Source: Arcobacter venerupis
GTDB taxonomy: Bacteria > Campylobacterota > Campylobacteria > Campylobacterales > Arcobacteraceae
Length of the DNA: 64,000 nt
Direction of reading: 5' to 3'
Assembly (NCBI RefSeq): GCF_013201665.1
Contig: NZ_CP053840.1
Span: 2,480,001-2,544,000 of the forward strand
A program made the translations under genes and the position numbers. Below, piece after piece: positions 19,101 to 27,581 of this stretch (position 1 is its first letter; each line of letters opens with the position of its first letter). Under the pieces are notes generated by a model. The model had not been told where the DNA came from. It was given only the letters and a program-made list of their open reading frames with translations, and ran no database searches.

Positions 19101-20603
19101 AAAATTTCTATTTACAGTTGAAAAACATGCTAATGGAGTATCATCTCCCATAGAACCAACTGGCTCTTTTCCATCTTTTGCCATTGGCTCAATAACTTGA
19201 TCTAAAACTTCATATGTAACATTAAAGAATTTTTGTTTTTTTTCTAAGTTTTCTAATTTATAATCTTTAACATTTAAAAAAGTATCTTCAATGTACTCTT
19301 GAATATAGTCCATATCATCATTTAACCATTTTGAATAGTGTTGAGATGATTTTAAATAATCATTGATGTCATCTTCTTTTAAAATTTTTCCATGTTTAAG
19401 GTCAAGTGCAATCATTTGTCCTGATTGTAATCTACCTCTTTCTAAAATATTATCATCTTCGATTTTTAATGTTCCATACTCAGATGTGATATATAATTTA
19501 TCATCTTTTGTAATAACATATTTTGATGGTCTTAATCCATTTCTATCAATTAAACATCCAATATGTCTTCCATCTGTTAAAGATACGGCAGCTGGCCCAT
19601 CCCATGCTTCCATAGCAGTTGCAGTATACTCATAAAATGCTCTTAAATTAGAGTCCATGTGAGGAGCATTTTGCCAAGGTGCAGGAATTAAAGCCCGTGC
19701 AGCTTTAAAAAAGTCAACACCATTTGCTAATAAAAACTCAAACATATTATCTAGTGAAGTAGAATCTGAACCAACATTTTGTAGAATTGGTAATAATCTT
19801 TTCATTTCATCTTCAGAAAAAATTTCTGATTTTAATTGTTCTGATTTTACTTCAACATTAAATCTATTTGCTTCAACTGAGTTAATTTCACCATTATGTG
19901 CAATTGCTCTGAATGGTTGTGCTAATCTCCATAAAGGAAGAGTATTTGTTGAAAATCTTTGGTGAAATAAAGAGAATGATATTTTAAAATCTTCATCTCT
20001 TAAATCTATATAAAAATGCTTAATATGCGTAGGCATAATTAGCCCTTTATAGGCTATAACTTTTGAAGAGAACGATGGAATATAAAAATCTTTATTATCT
20101 ATTAATTTGTGTTCACACTCTTTTCTTGTTAAATAAAGCATTGCATCAAATCTTTTTGATGACATTAATGTATTTGGAACAACAAATACCTGAATAATTT
20201 GAGGTAAACTTTCTAATGCCTGTTCTCCAAGAGCATCGGTATCTACAGGAACCGTTCTTGTTAGTACAACTTTTAAATCATTTATTCCACAAAATTCTAT
20301 AAATGTATCTATATCAGTTAAATCTCTTGTAAAAATCATCGCAACAGCATAGATTTCAGGTAAATCAATACCTTTTTCTAAAACTATTTTTCTCATAAAA
20401 GAATCTGGCATTGATAATAATAAACCTGAACCATCTCCAGTTTTACCATCTGCTGCTACTGCACCTCTGTGCATCATTCTTTCGAGTGAAGTTATTGCAT
20501 CTTCTAAATTTTTATGACTTGGTCGGTTTTTCATATCAGCTACTAAACCAAACCCGCAATTATCTTTAAAAGAAGTTAGTAAGTCTAAATTGCACCCCAT
20601 CAT
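16164..20603 (-). CDS. gltB: Glutamate synthase large subunit
   Basis: A 1479-residue GltB of full length. Cys16 in DNCGFGLVAD is the Ntn-amidotransferase nucleophile, exposed after removal of a short propeptide. The glutaminase domain runs to about residue 430, then a central domain and the FMN barrel (about 800-1170). The 3Fe-4S ligands are in CKILRICHTNKCSVG near residue 1115, and the C-terminal beta-helix repeats extend to about 1440. It channels ammonia from glutamine to 2-oxoglutarate. ATG at 20603 has AAAGGAAA directly upstream. It heads the minus-strand block that continues into LPS genes. Confidence 0.96.
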   Translation of the reverse strand: MMGCNLDLLTSFKDNCGFGLVADMKNRPSHKNLEDAITSLERMMHRGAVAADGKTGDGSGLLLSMPDSFMRKIVLEKGIDLPEIYAVAMIFTRDLTDIDTFIEFCGINDLKVVLTRTVPVDTDALGEQALESLPQIIQVFVVPNTLMSSKRFDAMLYLTRKECEHKLIDNKDFYIPSFSSKVIAYKGLIMPTHIKHFYIDLRDEDFKISFSLFHQRFSTNTLPLWRLAQPFRAIAHNGEINSVEANRFNVEVKSEQLKSEIFSEDEMKRLLPILQNVGSDSTSLDNMFEFLLANGVDFFKAARALIPAPWQNAPHMDSNLRAFYEYTATAMEAWDGPAAVSLTDGRHIGCLIDRNGLRPSKYVITKDDKLYITSEYGTLKIEDDNILERGRLQSGQMIALDLKHGKILKEDDINDYLKSSQHYSKWLNDDMDYIQEYIEDTFLNVKDYKLENLEKKQKFFNVTYEVLDQVIEPMAKDGKEPVGSMGDDTPLACFSTVNRNFTDYFRQKFAQVTNPPIDPYREKVVMSLETGFGKVHNILDEKPEYARRLKVTSPILMKEKYDVLFSFGDEKSPRYDKYYKNRIFTTTFKKDLKAALERLSSYVIKAVKNDGVSVVILDDRAVNENEKVIPAAMAVGYVNQQLLKNGIRHNVSIVSITGEVYDPHMAAVLIAFGVTAIYPYMMYASTIALFQREKPSKYEMQKYLKNTQKSVNAGLLKIMSKMGICTIASYRNSGLFDIIGLSDEINNDCFTGAHSDLCGLTYSDIEEKINKSHINAFVEENTVFPLDLGGFYKYSNGGEYHDYGPATTKAMHNKSASKKEELTDFDGLRDLVNNRDKKFIRDFFEFNSDKTAIDLSEVESKEDIFKRFASAAMSLGSISPEAHEAMATAMNTIGGMSNSGEGGEDSKRFGTIRNSKIKQVASGRFGVTPAYLRSAEELQIKVAQGAKPGEGGQLPGHKVTPLIATLRHTVPGVTLISPPPHHDIYSIEDLAQLIFDLKQINPLAKITVKLVSSIGVGTIAAGVAKAYADKIVISGGDGGTGAAPLTSIKHAGNPWEMGLSEAHNALKANKLREFVHVQTDGGLKTGLDVVKAAMLGAESYAFGTASLTLLGCKILRICHTNKCSVGVATQDETLRDHFTGTVERLISYFTFIAEDVRAILASLGYKTIEEIVGRSDLLKVIDDKFAQKFDFQNILRKIDGIDTCQKDTNPPFDDNKFEKELLKKVHRTIENPNSPIKVSSDISNLNRSFGALISGEIARFYGDKGLPENSISINLKGIAGQSFGAFLSKGMNLYLDGAANDYVGKGMNGGKIIINPIHQGSQFAGAGNTCLYGATGGKLYIRAAVGERFAVRNSGTISVVEGTGDNPCEYMTGGIVVILGNTGINFGAGMTGGLAFVYDPEKTFVDKMNQELIEPVRVDTDDTERERLYLKRLLLDYLHETQSEIAEDILQNFRAEIRNFWMIKPKNMTVLPLDPDKGD

Positions 20604-20623
20604 TTTCCTTTATATTAATCTTT

Positions 20624-20629
20624 ATTATA
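20624..20629 (-). promoter_or_regulatory. -10 element of the gltB promoter
   Basis: On the minus strand a perfect TATAAT lies 21-26 bases upstream of the gltB ATG, giving a leader of about 15 bases that still contains AAAGG. No -35 hexamer at normal spacing is obvious, as is usual in this lineage. Confidence 0.55.
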
Positions 20630-20841
20630 TCCCTTAGTAAAGTCCGATAATTTACAATATACTTGTTTAAAATATGGTTAAATACCTTAGGGTAGCGAAC
20701 TCACGCAGTTCCATATTCTACTATATAAATTGTTTTAATAAATTTGACAACTGTATATTTTTTAACCATTTATTATTTTTTATACAGATTTCATATCAAA
20801 AAAAAATTAAAATAATACATAATACTTACACAAGTTTTAAC

Positions 20842-20847
20842 TATAAT
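20842..20847 (+). promoter_or_regulatory. -10 element of the dctPQM promoter
   Basis: TATAAT 33 bases before the dctP ATG, followed by a strong AAGGAGAG ribosome-binding site at about 20866-20873. No sigma-54 -24/-12 pattern is visible. Confidence 0.5.
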
Positions 20848-20879
20848 TTTTTTATATCAAAAATTAAGGAGAGATAGAT

Positions 20880-21872
20880 ATGAGAAAACTAGTTTTAGGA
20901 ACGGTTGCAGCAGCAATGTTAGCGACATCAGGATTTGCAGCTGATTATGTTATGAAAGTAAGTCATGTGGTTAGTGCGAGCACTCCAAAAGGTAAAGCAG
21001 CAGATTTCTTTGAAAAAAGAGTTGAAGAGTTAACTGGTGGGAAAATTGATGTTCAAGTATTCCCTAACTCACAATTATATGGTGATGGTGAAGAAATTAA
21101 AGCACTTGCGATGAACAATGTTCAAGTTATTATGCCAAGTTTATCAAAGTTTACAAGTATAGCACCACAAATGCAACTTTTTGACTTACCATTCATTTTC
21201 AGAGATAAACAACATCTTTACAATGTAATGGATGGAGAAGTTGGAAAAATCTTAAAATCAAAAGTTGATGAAAAAAAACAAATGATTGCACTAGATTATT
21301 GGGATGCTGGATTTAAAGATCTATCAAGTAGTACAAAACCTTTAATTTTACCAACAGATGCAAATGGTATGAAATTTAGAATTCAAAGTTCAAAAGTATT
21401 AGAAGCTCAATTTAAATCAGTAGGTGGAAATCCTCAAGTATTACCATTTTCAGAAGTATATTCAGCATTACAACAAGGTGTTGTTGATGGAACTGAAAAT
21501 CCATTATCAAACTTTTATACTAAAAAATTCCACGAAGTACAATCTAGTCTTACTATGAGTGAGCATGGATACCTTGGATACTTAGTAGTTATGAATGAGC
21601 AATTCTGGAATAAATTACCAAAAGATCTTCAAGCAAACGTATCTCAAGCAATGAAAGAAGCTACAGCTCTTGAAAGAAAAGAATCAGCATTAGAAGATGC
21701 TAAAATAATGGAAGAATTAACTAAATATTCTAAAGAAACAAATAAGCTTCAAATTATTGAATTAACACCTGAACAAAAACAACAATGGAGAAAAGCAATG
21801 TCTGTTGTATATCCTCAATTTTATGATGTAATTGGTGAAGATTTAATTAAAAAAGCTATTGATACAAAATAA
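20880..21872 (+). CDS. dctP: TRAP transporter periplasmic solute-binding protein (DctP family)
   Basis: A 330-residue exported binding protein with a clear Sec signal peptide: MRKLVLGTVAAAMLATSGFA, cleavage before ADYVMK. The family features are ELTGGKIDVQVFPNSQLYGD (residues about 50-70), the ligand-carboxylate Arg in GMKFRIQSSK near residue 165 and the QQGVVDGTENPL block near 205. It captures an organic acid and delivers it to DctQM. C4-dicarboxylates are the likeliest ligand by similarity and by the adjacent Cache two-component system, but other carboxylates are possible. It is the first gene of a three-gene operon. Confidence 0.9.
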   Translation: MRKLVLGTVAAAMLATSGFAADYVMKVSHVVSASTPKGKAADFFEKRVEELTGGKIDVQVFPNSQLYGDGEEIKALAMNNVQVIMPSLSKFTSIAPQMQLFDLPFIFRDKQHLYNVMDGEVGKILKSKVDEKKQMIALDYWDAGFKDLSSSTKPLILPTDANGMKFRIQSSKVLEAQFKSVGGNPQVLPFSEVYSALQQGVVDGTENPLSNFYTKKFHEVQSSLTMSEHGYLGYLVVMNEQFWNKLPKDLQANVSQAMKEATALERKESALEDAKIMEELTKYSKETNKLQIIELTPEQKQQWRKAMSVVYPQFYDVIGEDLIKKAIDTK

Positions 21873-21884
21873 TAAAGTTTTAAT

Positions 21885-22439
21885 ATGAAAAAATTTTTTG
21901 AAATTATCGATATAATTGTTGGTACTATCAACCAAACTATGGCAGTCGTTGGACTGTCAGTTGGTGTTTTACTTGCATTTATTAATGTAATATTAAGATA
22001 TGTTTTTGATATGAGTTTAACATGGGCTGCTGAACTTACAAACTATCTTTTTATTTGGTCTGCACTTTTTGGTGCTGCATATGGATTTAAGAAAGGAGCA
22101 CATATCTCTGTAACTTTACTTATTGAAAAGTTTCCTCCTCAACTTACAAAGTTTTTTTTAGTTTTTGCAAATTTTATTTCAATTGCATATCTTGGTTTAA
22201 TGTCATATTTCGGGTATATGCTTATTATTTTATTAAAAGATTTTGGTGAAGATAGTGTTGATTTAGGGATTCCAATGTGGATTCCACATCTTGTTCTTCC
22301 TATTGCATTTGCTTTAGCTGCATATAGATGTGCTGAAAAATTAGTTGAAATTTATAATACTGATTCTAATGAAATTAAACTTTTTAGTGAACATGAAACT
22401 GTAATACATGAAGTTACAGCAACCAAAGGAGAAAACTAA
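21885..22439 (+). CDS. dctQ: TRAP transporter small permease (DctQ family)
   Basis: A 184-residue four-helix membrane protein. Hydrophobic segments lie near residues 15-40, 48-66, 88-110 and 130-150, and the conserved TWAAELTNYLFIWSALFGAA block starts near residue 45. DctQ packs against DctM and docks the binding protein. It begins 12 bases after dctP. The hydrophilic C-terminal tail after residue 160 is longer than in many DctQ proteins. Confidence 0.92.
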   Translation: MKKFFEIIDIIVGTINQTMAVVGLSVGVLLAFINVILRYVFDMSLTWAAELTNYLFIWSALFGAAYGFKKGAHISVTLLIEKFPPQLTKFFLVFANFISIAYLGLMSYFGYMLIILLKDFGEDSVDLGIPMWIPHLVLPIAFALAAYRCAEKLVEIYNTDSNEIKLFSEHETVIHEVTATKGEN

Positions 22440-22440
22440 T

Positions 22441-23721
22441 ATGGTTATTGCAACTTTATTTATTTTACTTTTTGCTTTAATGCTTTTAGGTGTGCCTGTT
22501 GCTGTTTCATTAGGAGCTACAACATTAATCACATCATTCTTTTTTACAGATATGGATTTAATGGGAGTTCCATCAAAGGTTTTTGATGGCTTAAATAAGT
22601 ATACACTTATGGCAATTCCTATGTTTATATTAGCTGGTTCTTTATTATCAAGAGGATCATCAGCTTCAAGGATAATTGAATTTGCAAAATCTTTAGTTGG
22701 ACATCTTCCAGGTGGACTTCCGATTGCTGCTATTCTTGCATCTATAATTTTTGCTGCTGTTTCAGGAAGTTCTCCTGCTACTGTTGCTGCTATTGGTTCA
22801 GTTATGTATGGTGCAATAAAACAAGCTGGATATAATGAACAATTTGCTATTGGTACAATTGCAACTTCTGGAACATTAGGTATTCTAATTCCTCCTTCAA
22901 TTGTATTTATCGTATTTGGAGTAACTGCTGATCAATCTATAGGAAAACTTTTCATGGCAGGGGTAATACCAGGTCTTATGATTGGTGCGATGATGATGAT
23001 AGCTACTTATTTCTTAGCAAAAAGAAGTGGATTTAAAGGCGGGAAAAGTGCAAGTTTTAAAGAAAGATTTATAGCTTTCAAAAATGCTTTTTGGGCTTTA
23101 TTAATTATTGTTATTGTAATTGGTGGAATATATGGAGGGATTTTTACTCCAACTGAAGCTGGTGCATTCAGTGTAATGTATGCATTTTTCGTTTCATTTT
23201 TCATATATAAAGATACAAAATATAAAGACTTATATAAAATCATCTTAGATTCAGCACAAACAAGCTCAATGATATTCTTTATCATTGCAAATGCTATGTT
23301 ATTTGCCCATTTCTTAACTGATGAGCAAATTCCTCAACACATAACTCAAATGATTATTGAGGCAAATGTTGGACCTTTAATGTTCTTATTAATAGTAAAT
23401 ATTTTACTTTTATTAATGGGACAATTTATGGAACCAAGTTCAGTGGTAATGATTACTGTACCACTTTTACTTCCAATTGGTATGGCTTTAGGAATAGACC
23501 CAATTCACTTAGGTGTTATTATGGTTGTAAATATGGAAATAGGAATGATAACCCCACCGGTCGGACTCAACCTCTTTGTAGCCAGTGGTATTACGGGACT
23601 TAGCCTAAAACAAGTTATAGTTGCATCATTACCAATGACTGCTATATTATTAATTGGACTGATGTTAGTAACTTATATACCTGTTATTTCATTATGGCTT
23701 CCAAACTTCATGTATGGATAA
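22441..23721 (+). CDS. dctM: TRAP transporter large permease (DctM family)
   Basis: A 426-residue, about 12-helix inner-membrane protein driving Na+-dependent uptake. It has the family hallmarks GVPVAVSLGA at the N-terminus, AAVSGSSPATVAAIGSVM near residue 110, an ILIPPSIVFIVFG block near 150 and a late GMITPPVGLNLFVASGI block near 365. I start it at ATG 22441, two bases after the dctQ stop; an upstream in-frame TTG inside dctQ would add residues without the usual hydrophobic start. Confidence 0.94.
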   Translation: MVIATLFILLFALMLLGVPVAVSLGATTLITSFFFTDMDLMGVPSKVFDGLNKYTLMAIPMFILAGSLLSRGSSASRIIEFAKSLVGHLPGGLPIAAILASIIFAAVSGSSPATVAAIGSVMYGAIKQAGYNEQFAIGTIATSGTLGILIPPSIVFIVFGVTADQSIGKLFMAGVIPGLMIGAMMMIATYFLAKRSGFKGGKSASFKERFIAFKNAFWALLIIVIVIGGIYGGIFTPTEAGAFSVMYAFFVSFFIYKDTKYKDLYKIILDSAQTSSMIFFIIANAMLFAHFLTDEQIPQHITQMIIEANVGPLMFLLIVNILLLLMGQFMEPSSVVMITVPLLLPIGMALGIDPIHLGVIMVVNMEIGMITPPVGLNLFVASGITGLSLKQVIVASLPMTAILLIGLMLVTYIPVISLWLPNFMYG

Positions 23722-23751
23722 AAAAGAAAGAGATTTATTCTCTTCTTTTTT
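23720..23751. terminator. Bidirectional terminator between dctM and GDPD gene
   Basis: An inverted repeat AAAAAAGAAAGAGA / TCTCTTCTTTTTT with a 5-base loop and one bulged A lies between convergent genes. A-run and T-run flanks let it work on either strand. Confidence 0.65.
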
Positions 23752-24457
23752 AAATTAAAAAACCTTCAAAAATTATTCCATCAACTTTATCATCTATTTC
23801 ATCAAATCTTTTTTTATTTCTTATAGTCCAAGTAAGAATATCTAAGCCATTTTTTTTACAAAAATAATAAATTGAACTTCCAATCAAAGAGTCTTCTATA
23901 GATACATAATCAGGTTTAGTTTTAAAATATTTATATAAAAAAAGTAGATATTTATATCTTTTAAATTTTTTAGAACTGTAACCAAATATTAGACCTCTTT
24001 TAAAACTTGTTTTATGGTTTTTAAACCAAAATAAAATATCTTTTTCAAAAGAGCATATAAAATAAATTCCATTATATCTTTCTAATAATTCAACTAATTT
24101 ACTTTCTAATATTCCAAGCTTATTATGTTTTTTAATCTCTATTACAAGCGCTATTTCGCCATTTATCAATGTTAAGACATCTTTAAATAAAGGAATCTCT
24201 TCTTTTGAATCATAGAGTTTTAGCTTCTTTATAAAACTATAATTTAGCGCTTCTACTTTTTTATTTATATTACATAATCTAAATAAATCATCATCATGAA
24301 AAACTATAATTTGATTATCTTTTGTTATAGTCAAATCAAACTCTATTGCATAGTTTTTATCTTTTGCTTTAAGAAAAGCCAAAAGGGAATTTTCAGGAAT
24401 CTCTTTTTTTTGATGCAAACCTCTATGAGCTATAAATTTATTTTTAAACAAACTCAT
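23750..24457 (-). CDS. Glycerophosphodiester phosphodiesterase (GDPD family)
   Basis: A 235-residue TIM-barrel GDPD. The N-terminus carries FIAHRGLHQ, then IPENSLLAF. The metal and substrate residues lie in AIEFDLTITKDNQIIVFHDD (residues about 36-56), and the late LDILTWTIRNKKRF is also typical. It hydrolyses glycerophosphodiesters to sn-glycerol-3-phosphate and an alcohol. No signal peptide is present, so it is cytoplasmic. The start overlaps the sensor-kinase stop by 14 bases, so the two are co-transcribed, although a functional link is not obvious. Confidence 0.88.
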   Translation of the reverse strand: MSLFKNKFIAHRGLHQKKEIPENSLLAFLKAKDKNYAIEFDLTITKDNQIIVFHDDDLFRLCNINKKVEALNYSFIKKLKLYDSKEEIPLFKDVLTLINGEIALVIEIKKHNKLGILESKLVELLERYNGIYFICSFEKDILFWFKNHKTSFKRGLIFGYSSKKFKRYKYLLFLYKYFKTKPDYVSIEDSLIGSSIYYFCKKNGLDILTWTIRNKKRFDEIDDKVDGIIFEGFLI

Positions 24458-26033
24458 AATTTACAACTTTTTCAAAACCATCTTTAGGAATAAAAATAGC
24501 AAATTTTGCACCATGCAGAGTATTTCTAACTCTTAATTTACCTTTCATATTTTTATCAACAATAATTTTTGACATATATAATCCAATTCCTGTACCATTA
24601 CTATCTTCTTTTGTTGTAAAATAAGGCTCAAATATTTTTCCTTTTGGCTCAACGAGAACTCCACCACCATTATCTTCAATATATACAACTACATAATTTT
24701 CTTCTTCATACGCGCTAATTTTTATTAATGGATTTATAATATTTTTCTCAATCAATATATCTTTTGCATTATTTATAATGTTAAGTAACACTTGTTTATA
24801 TTCATTCAAATAAGTTTTTATTTTTATATTTTCATCTATTTTAGTTTCTATTTTTATATTGTAATTTGATAAAGTACTTGAAATAATATTCATCACAGTT
24901 TGAACTTCTTTAAGTAAATAAAATTCCTCTTTCTCTTTTTTTGGCATAAAAAAATTTCTAAAGTCATCAATTGTATGAGACATATATTCAAGTACTTTAT
25001 CAGCTTCTTTTGACTTCTTTTCCATAGTTTCTTTATCTAAAGCATCTATATTGTATTTGAATTTAATAAACATCATTATTGAAGATAACTCAGATAAAGG
25101 TTGCCTCCATTGATGGGCAATATTACTAATCATTTCACCTAAAGCAATAAATTTTGATTTCTGCACTAGAAGCTGTTCTTTTTCTCTATTTTTCTCTATT
25201 TCTTGTTTAACTTTCATTTCCAAAGATAAATTTAAATCTTCTAGCTCTTTTGCATTTAATCGTACTTTATTTTCGTACTCTTTTAAAATGTCATCAATTT
25301 TTTGAGAAATTGCAATAGAAATTAAAATTGCTATTGATAAAAACATTGTAAATAAAACTACATTTTGTGCAACTTGATTTTTTATTCTTTTTCTTAAATC
25401 TTTTCTTTTAATAGCAATCTCATTTTCTATATCATCTGTATATATACCAACAGCAATTACCCAATTCCATCTTTTGTAATATTTAAAATATGAGAGTTTA
25501 TGTTTTGCTTCATCAGAATCTGGTTTTTTATAGGCATATTCCGTATATGATTCACCTCTTTCTCTAATATCTTTTAAAAATATTTCTCTAAATTTTTTTC
25601 CATCATCATCTTTATAATTTGTTGAAATAAATTTTCCTACTAAATCAAGTCTATTTGGATTAACAACTAATTTTGCAAAATCATCGCCACCATTAATATT
25701 ATTAATTTCATACACAAAGAAATAGTTACTTTTATTCTCTTCAAATGTAATGTTATTTAATAACCTAATTGCATCCATTTTTAATTCATCATCATCCAAA
25801 TTTGATTTGATAAGATTATAAGTAAGAATATCAAGAACCGTATTAATCTCTTTTTTTAAAGTCTTTTTTTTAGTTAAATAATACTCTTGTACAAACTTAT
25901 CCATTTCAATATCAAAATCATCATAGGCGTTCTTAACATAAAAGTATGATATGGCAAATATCATAGAAGACATAATAATAATAAATGTAAAAATAATAAT
26001 CTTTGATAAATTTTTTTCCATCGTAAAATTCAA
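24444..26033 (-). CDS. Cache-domain sensor histidine kinase (DctB/DctS-like)
   Basis: A 529-residue kinase. TM1 is near residues 10-30, a periplasmic single-Cache (Cache_2-type) domain spans about 31-215 with FFVYEINN and KRWNWVIAVGIYTDDI, and TM2 is near 225-243. A coiled coil leads to the H-box GEMISNIAHQWRQPLSEL with His307. The N-box (NIINNAKDIL), EDNGGGV and GTGIGLYMSK complete the ATPase domain. TTG at 26033 has AAAGG six bases upstream; the ATG at 26021 lacks a good site. With the divergent regulator at 26100 it probably senses a carboxylate and controls the TRAP operon. Confidence 0.85.
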   Translation of the reverse strand: MNFTMEKNLSKIIIFTFIIIMSSMIFAISYFYVKNAYDDFDIEMDKFVQEYYLTKKKTLKKEINTVLDILTYNLIKSNLDDDELKMDAIRLLNNITFEENKSNYFFVYEINNINGGDDFAKLVVNPNRLDLVGKFISTNYKDDDGKKFREIFLKDIRERGESYTEYAYKKPDSDEAKHKLSYFKYYKRWNWVIAVGIYTDDIENEIAIKRKDLRKRIKNQVAQNVVLFTMFLSIAILISIAISQKIDDILKEYENKVRLNAKELEDLNLSLEMKVKQEIEKNREKEQLLVQKSKFIALGEMISNIAHQWRQPLSELSSIMMFIKFKYNIDALDKETMEKKSKEADKVLEYMSHTIDDFRNFFMPKKEKEEFYLLKEVQTVMNIISSTLSNYNIKIETKIDENIKIKTYLNEYKQVLLNIINNAKDILIEKNIINPLIKISAYEEENYVVVYIEDNGGGVLVEPKGKIFEPYFTTKEDSNGTGIGLYMSKIIVDKNMKGKLRVRNTLHGAKFAIFIPKDGFEKVVNYEFV

Positions 26034-26099
26034 AATAAACCTTTAATTAGCAATAATTGGTTATGATAACATAAATTTTCTAATAAGGATTTTTATAAT

Positions 26100-26795
26100 A
26101 TGCAAAATAATTTTATAAATAAACTTACTGCCTTTTCAGTTCTTTATGTAGAAGATGAAGATGGAATAAGAAATAATATAGAAGAGATATTAAAACATCT
26201 TTTTAAAGAAGTATTAACAGCTAAAAATGCAAGCGATGCATATTTAAAATATATTCAAAATAAACCAGATTTAATAATAACTGATATAAAAATGGGAAAT
26301 GAAACAGGACTTGATTTATTAAAAAGAATTAGACAAACTGATTCAAAAACTAGATTAATAATAACTTCAGCACATACAGATTTAAATTATTTATTGGAAG
26401 CTACAGAATTACATCTTATAAAATATATTGTAAAACCTATTACAAATGATAAATTAATGGAAGCATTAGAATCATTTGTAAAATCCTATGATGAGAGTAA
26501 AATATATAATTTAAATACAAATTGGATTTTTGATTCAAGAAAATCTATTGTTTCAAATACAAATGAAGATTTTGCCCTAACAAAAAAAGAAGCAATTTTC
26601 CTAAAACTACTTATTACAAAAAATAGAATAATAACTTATGATGATCTTGAAAACTCAATTTGGGATGATGATTCAATTATGACAGCAAATGCAATGAGAT
26701 TGTTTATAAAAAATCTAAGAAAAAAACTCCCTGAAAATTTCTTGAAAAATATCCAAGGAGTTGGTTATCAAATATCTAGAGGATTAGATAGCTAA
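26100..26795 (+). CDS. OmpR-type response regulator (DctR-like)
   Basis: A 231-residue two-domain regulator. The receiver domain (residues 12-125) has the acidic pair VEDEDG, the phosphoacceptor Asp in IITDIKMG (about residue 62), the switch Thr/Ser in IITSAHTD and the Lys in IVKPI. The C-terminal winged helix (about 150-230) has TKKEAIFLKLLI and the late IQGVGYQI. It is divergent from the Cache kinase across 66 bases and should be its partner. The 3-prime end overlaps the convergent EI24 gene by 12 bases. Confidence 0.9.
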   Translation: MQNNFINKLTAFSVLYVEDEDGIRNNIEEILKHLFKEVLTAKNASDAYLKYIQNKPDLIITDIKMGNETGLDLLKRIRQTDSKTRLIITSAHTDLNYLLEATELHLIKYIVKPITNDKLMEALESFVKSYDESKIYNLNTNWIFDSRKSIVSNTNEDFALTKKEAIFLKLLITKNRIITYDDLENSIWDDDSIMTANAMRLFIKNLRKKLPENFLKNIQGVGYQISRGLDS

Positions 26796-27581
26796 CTCTT
26801 TTTTGATATCAATTTTACTTAACTCATCTAATTTTATAAAATATGCGTGTCCTAAATAAATAATATAATAAACAGCAGTAAAAAGTGTAGCAAAAGGAAT
26901 CATTGAAATAAAATACAAAAATAGCGTTCTAAGTCTAAAATTATTCCCCTCAGCCTTATAAATAATCTTAAATTGTTCTTTACTCAAAATCGTTGATGAA
27001 ACATCAAAATTCAATAACTTATGGAAAAAATAATAAAAAGGTAAAGAAAAAGCCAATACATTTAAAATAGGTACAAAATAAACTGGAATTAAAATTATAA
27101 ATAAAAAAACCATCATAAACAAACTTTTTAGCAAAAACCAAATAGATAAAGGTATCGTTCCGTATTCATGTAATACTAAATGAGAATAATATCTTTTATG
27201 CAAAATTCTTAAAATCATCGGTGTTAAAAATCCAATTACAATAATTGATAAAACAACAGAAGCTTGTAAAATAATCACTGTTCCAACCGTATAAAATAAA
27301 AATCCAGCTATCCATGAAGTAAATGAGTATTTAAATAAAAATACAATTAAATAAGTAAACCAGATAAAATAAAAAGGAGCATTTTCATCAATAACAATTT
27401 CTTGACCGTTTTGAGAAGCTTGTGCAATTTCTTGAAGTGAAGATATTCCATAATCTGCTGCTGTAAAAAATAACATATATAAAATAATCATTGTTACAAT
27501 CAATGGTACAAGTGCAATTTTTAACATTGAACTTGTAAAAAAATCTTTAATACTTTTTATTATAATTTCAACTTCATTCAT
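26784..27581 (-). CDS. EI24 / CysZ-like integral membrane protein
   Basis: A 265-residue protein with about five or six hydrophobic segments (near residues 15-40, 65-90, 95-125, 145-185, 225-245) and the LPFYYFFHKLLNFDV-type segment of the EI24 family (PF07264). E. coli CysZ of this family imports sulfate; Campylobacterota homologues have no assigned substrate. It overlaps the upstream radical SAM gene by 4 bases, and its end overlaps the convergent response-regulator gene. Transport function is inferred from the family only. Confidence 0.65.
   Translation of the reverse strand: MNEVEIIIKSIKDFFTSSMLKIALVPLIVTMIILYMLFFTAADYGISSLQEIAQASQNGQEIVIDENAPFYFIWFTYLIVFLFKYSFTSWIAGFLFYTVGTVIILQASVVLSIIVIGFLTPMILRILHKRYYSHLVLHEYGTIPLSIWFLLKSLFMMVFLFIILIPVYFVPILNVLAFSLPFYYFFHKLLNFDVSSTILSKEQFKIIYKAEGNNFRLRTLFLYFISMIPFATLFTAVYYIIYLGHAYFIKLDELSKIDIKKELAI

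Larger units (their letters stand above)
20604..20879. other. 276-base divergent spacer between gltB and dctP
   Basis: This is the largest control region in the left half. It holds the gltB -10, the dctP -10 and, at 20697-20711, a compact GC-richer inverted repeat (GAACT-cacgc-AGTTC). Two 9-base inverted arms (ATGGTTAAA at 20674-20682, TTTAACCAT at 20761-20769) are also present. I see no credible coding frame in it. Confidence 0.5.

Noticed and set aside
16459-19635. Several 60-90 codon plus-strand frames
   Set aside because: All lie inside gltB, are antisense and show no start signals.
20674-20877. 67-codon plus-strand open frame in the gltB-dctP spacer
   Set aside because: Asn/Phe/Ile-rich translation of AT-rich DNA, no ribosome-binding site, and it overlaps the dctP promoter and ribosome-binding site.
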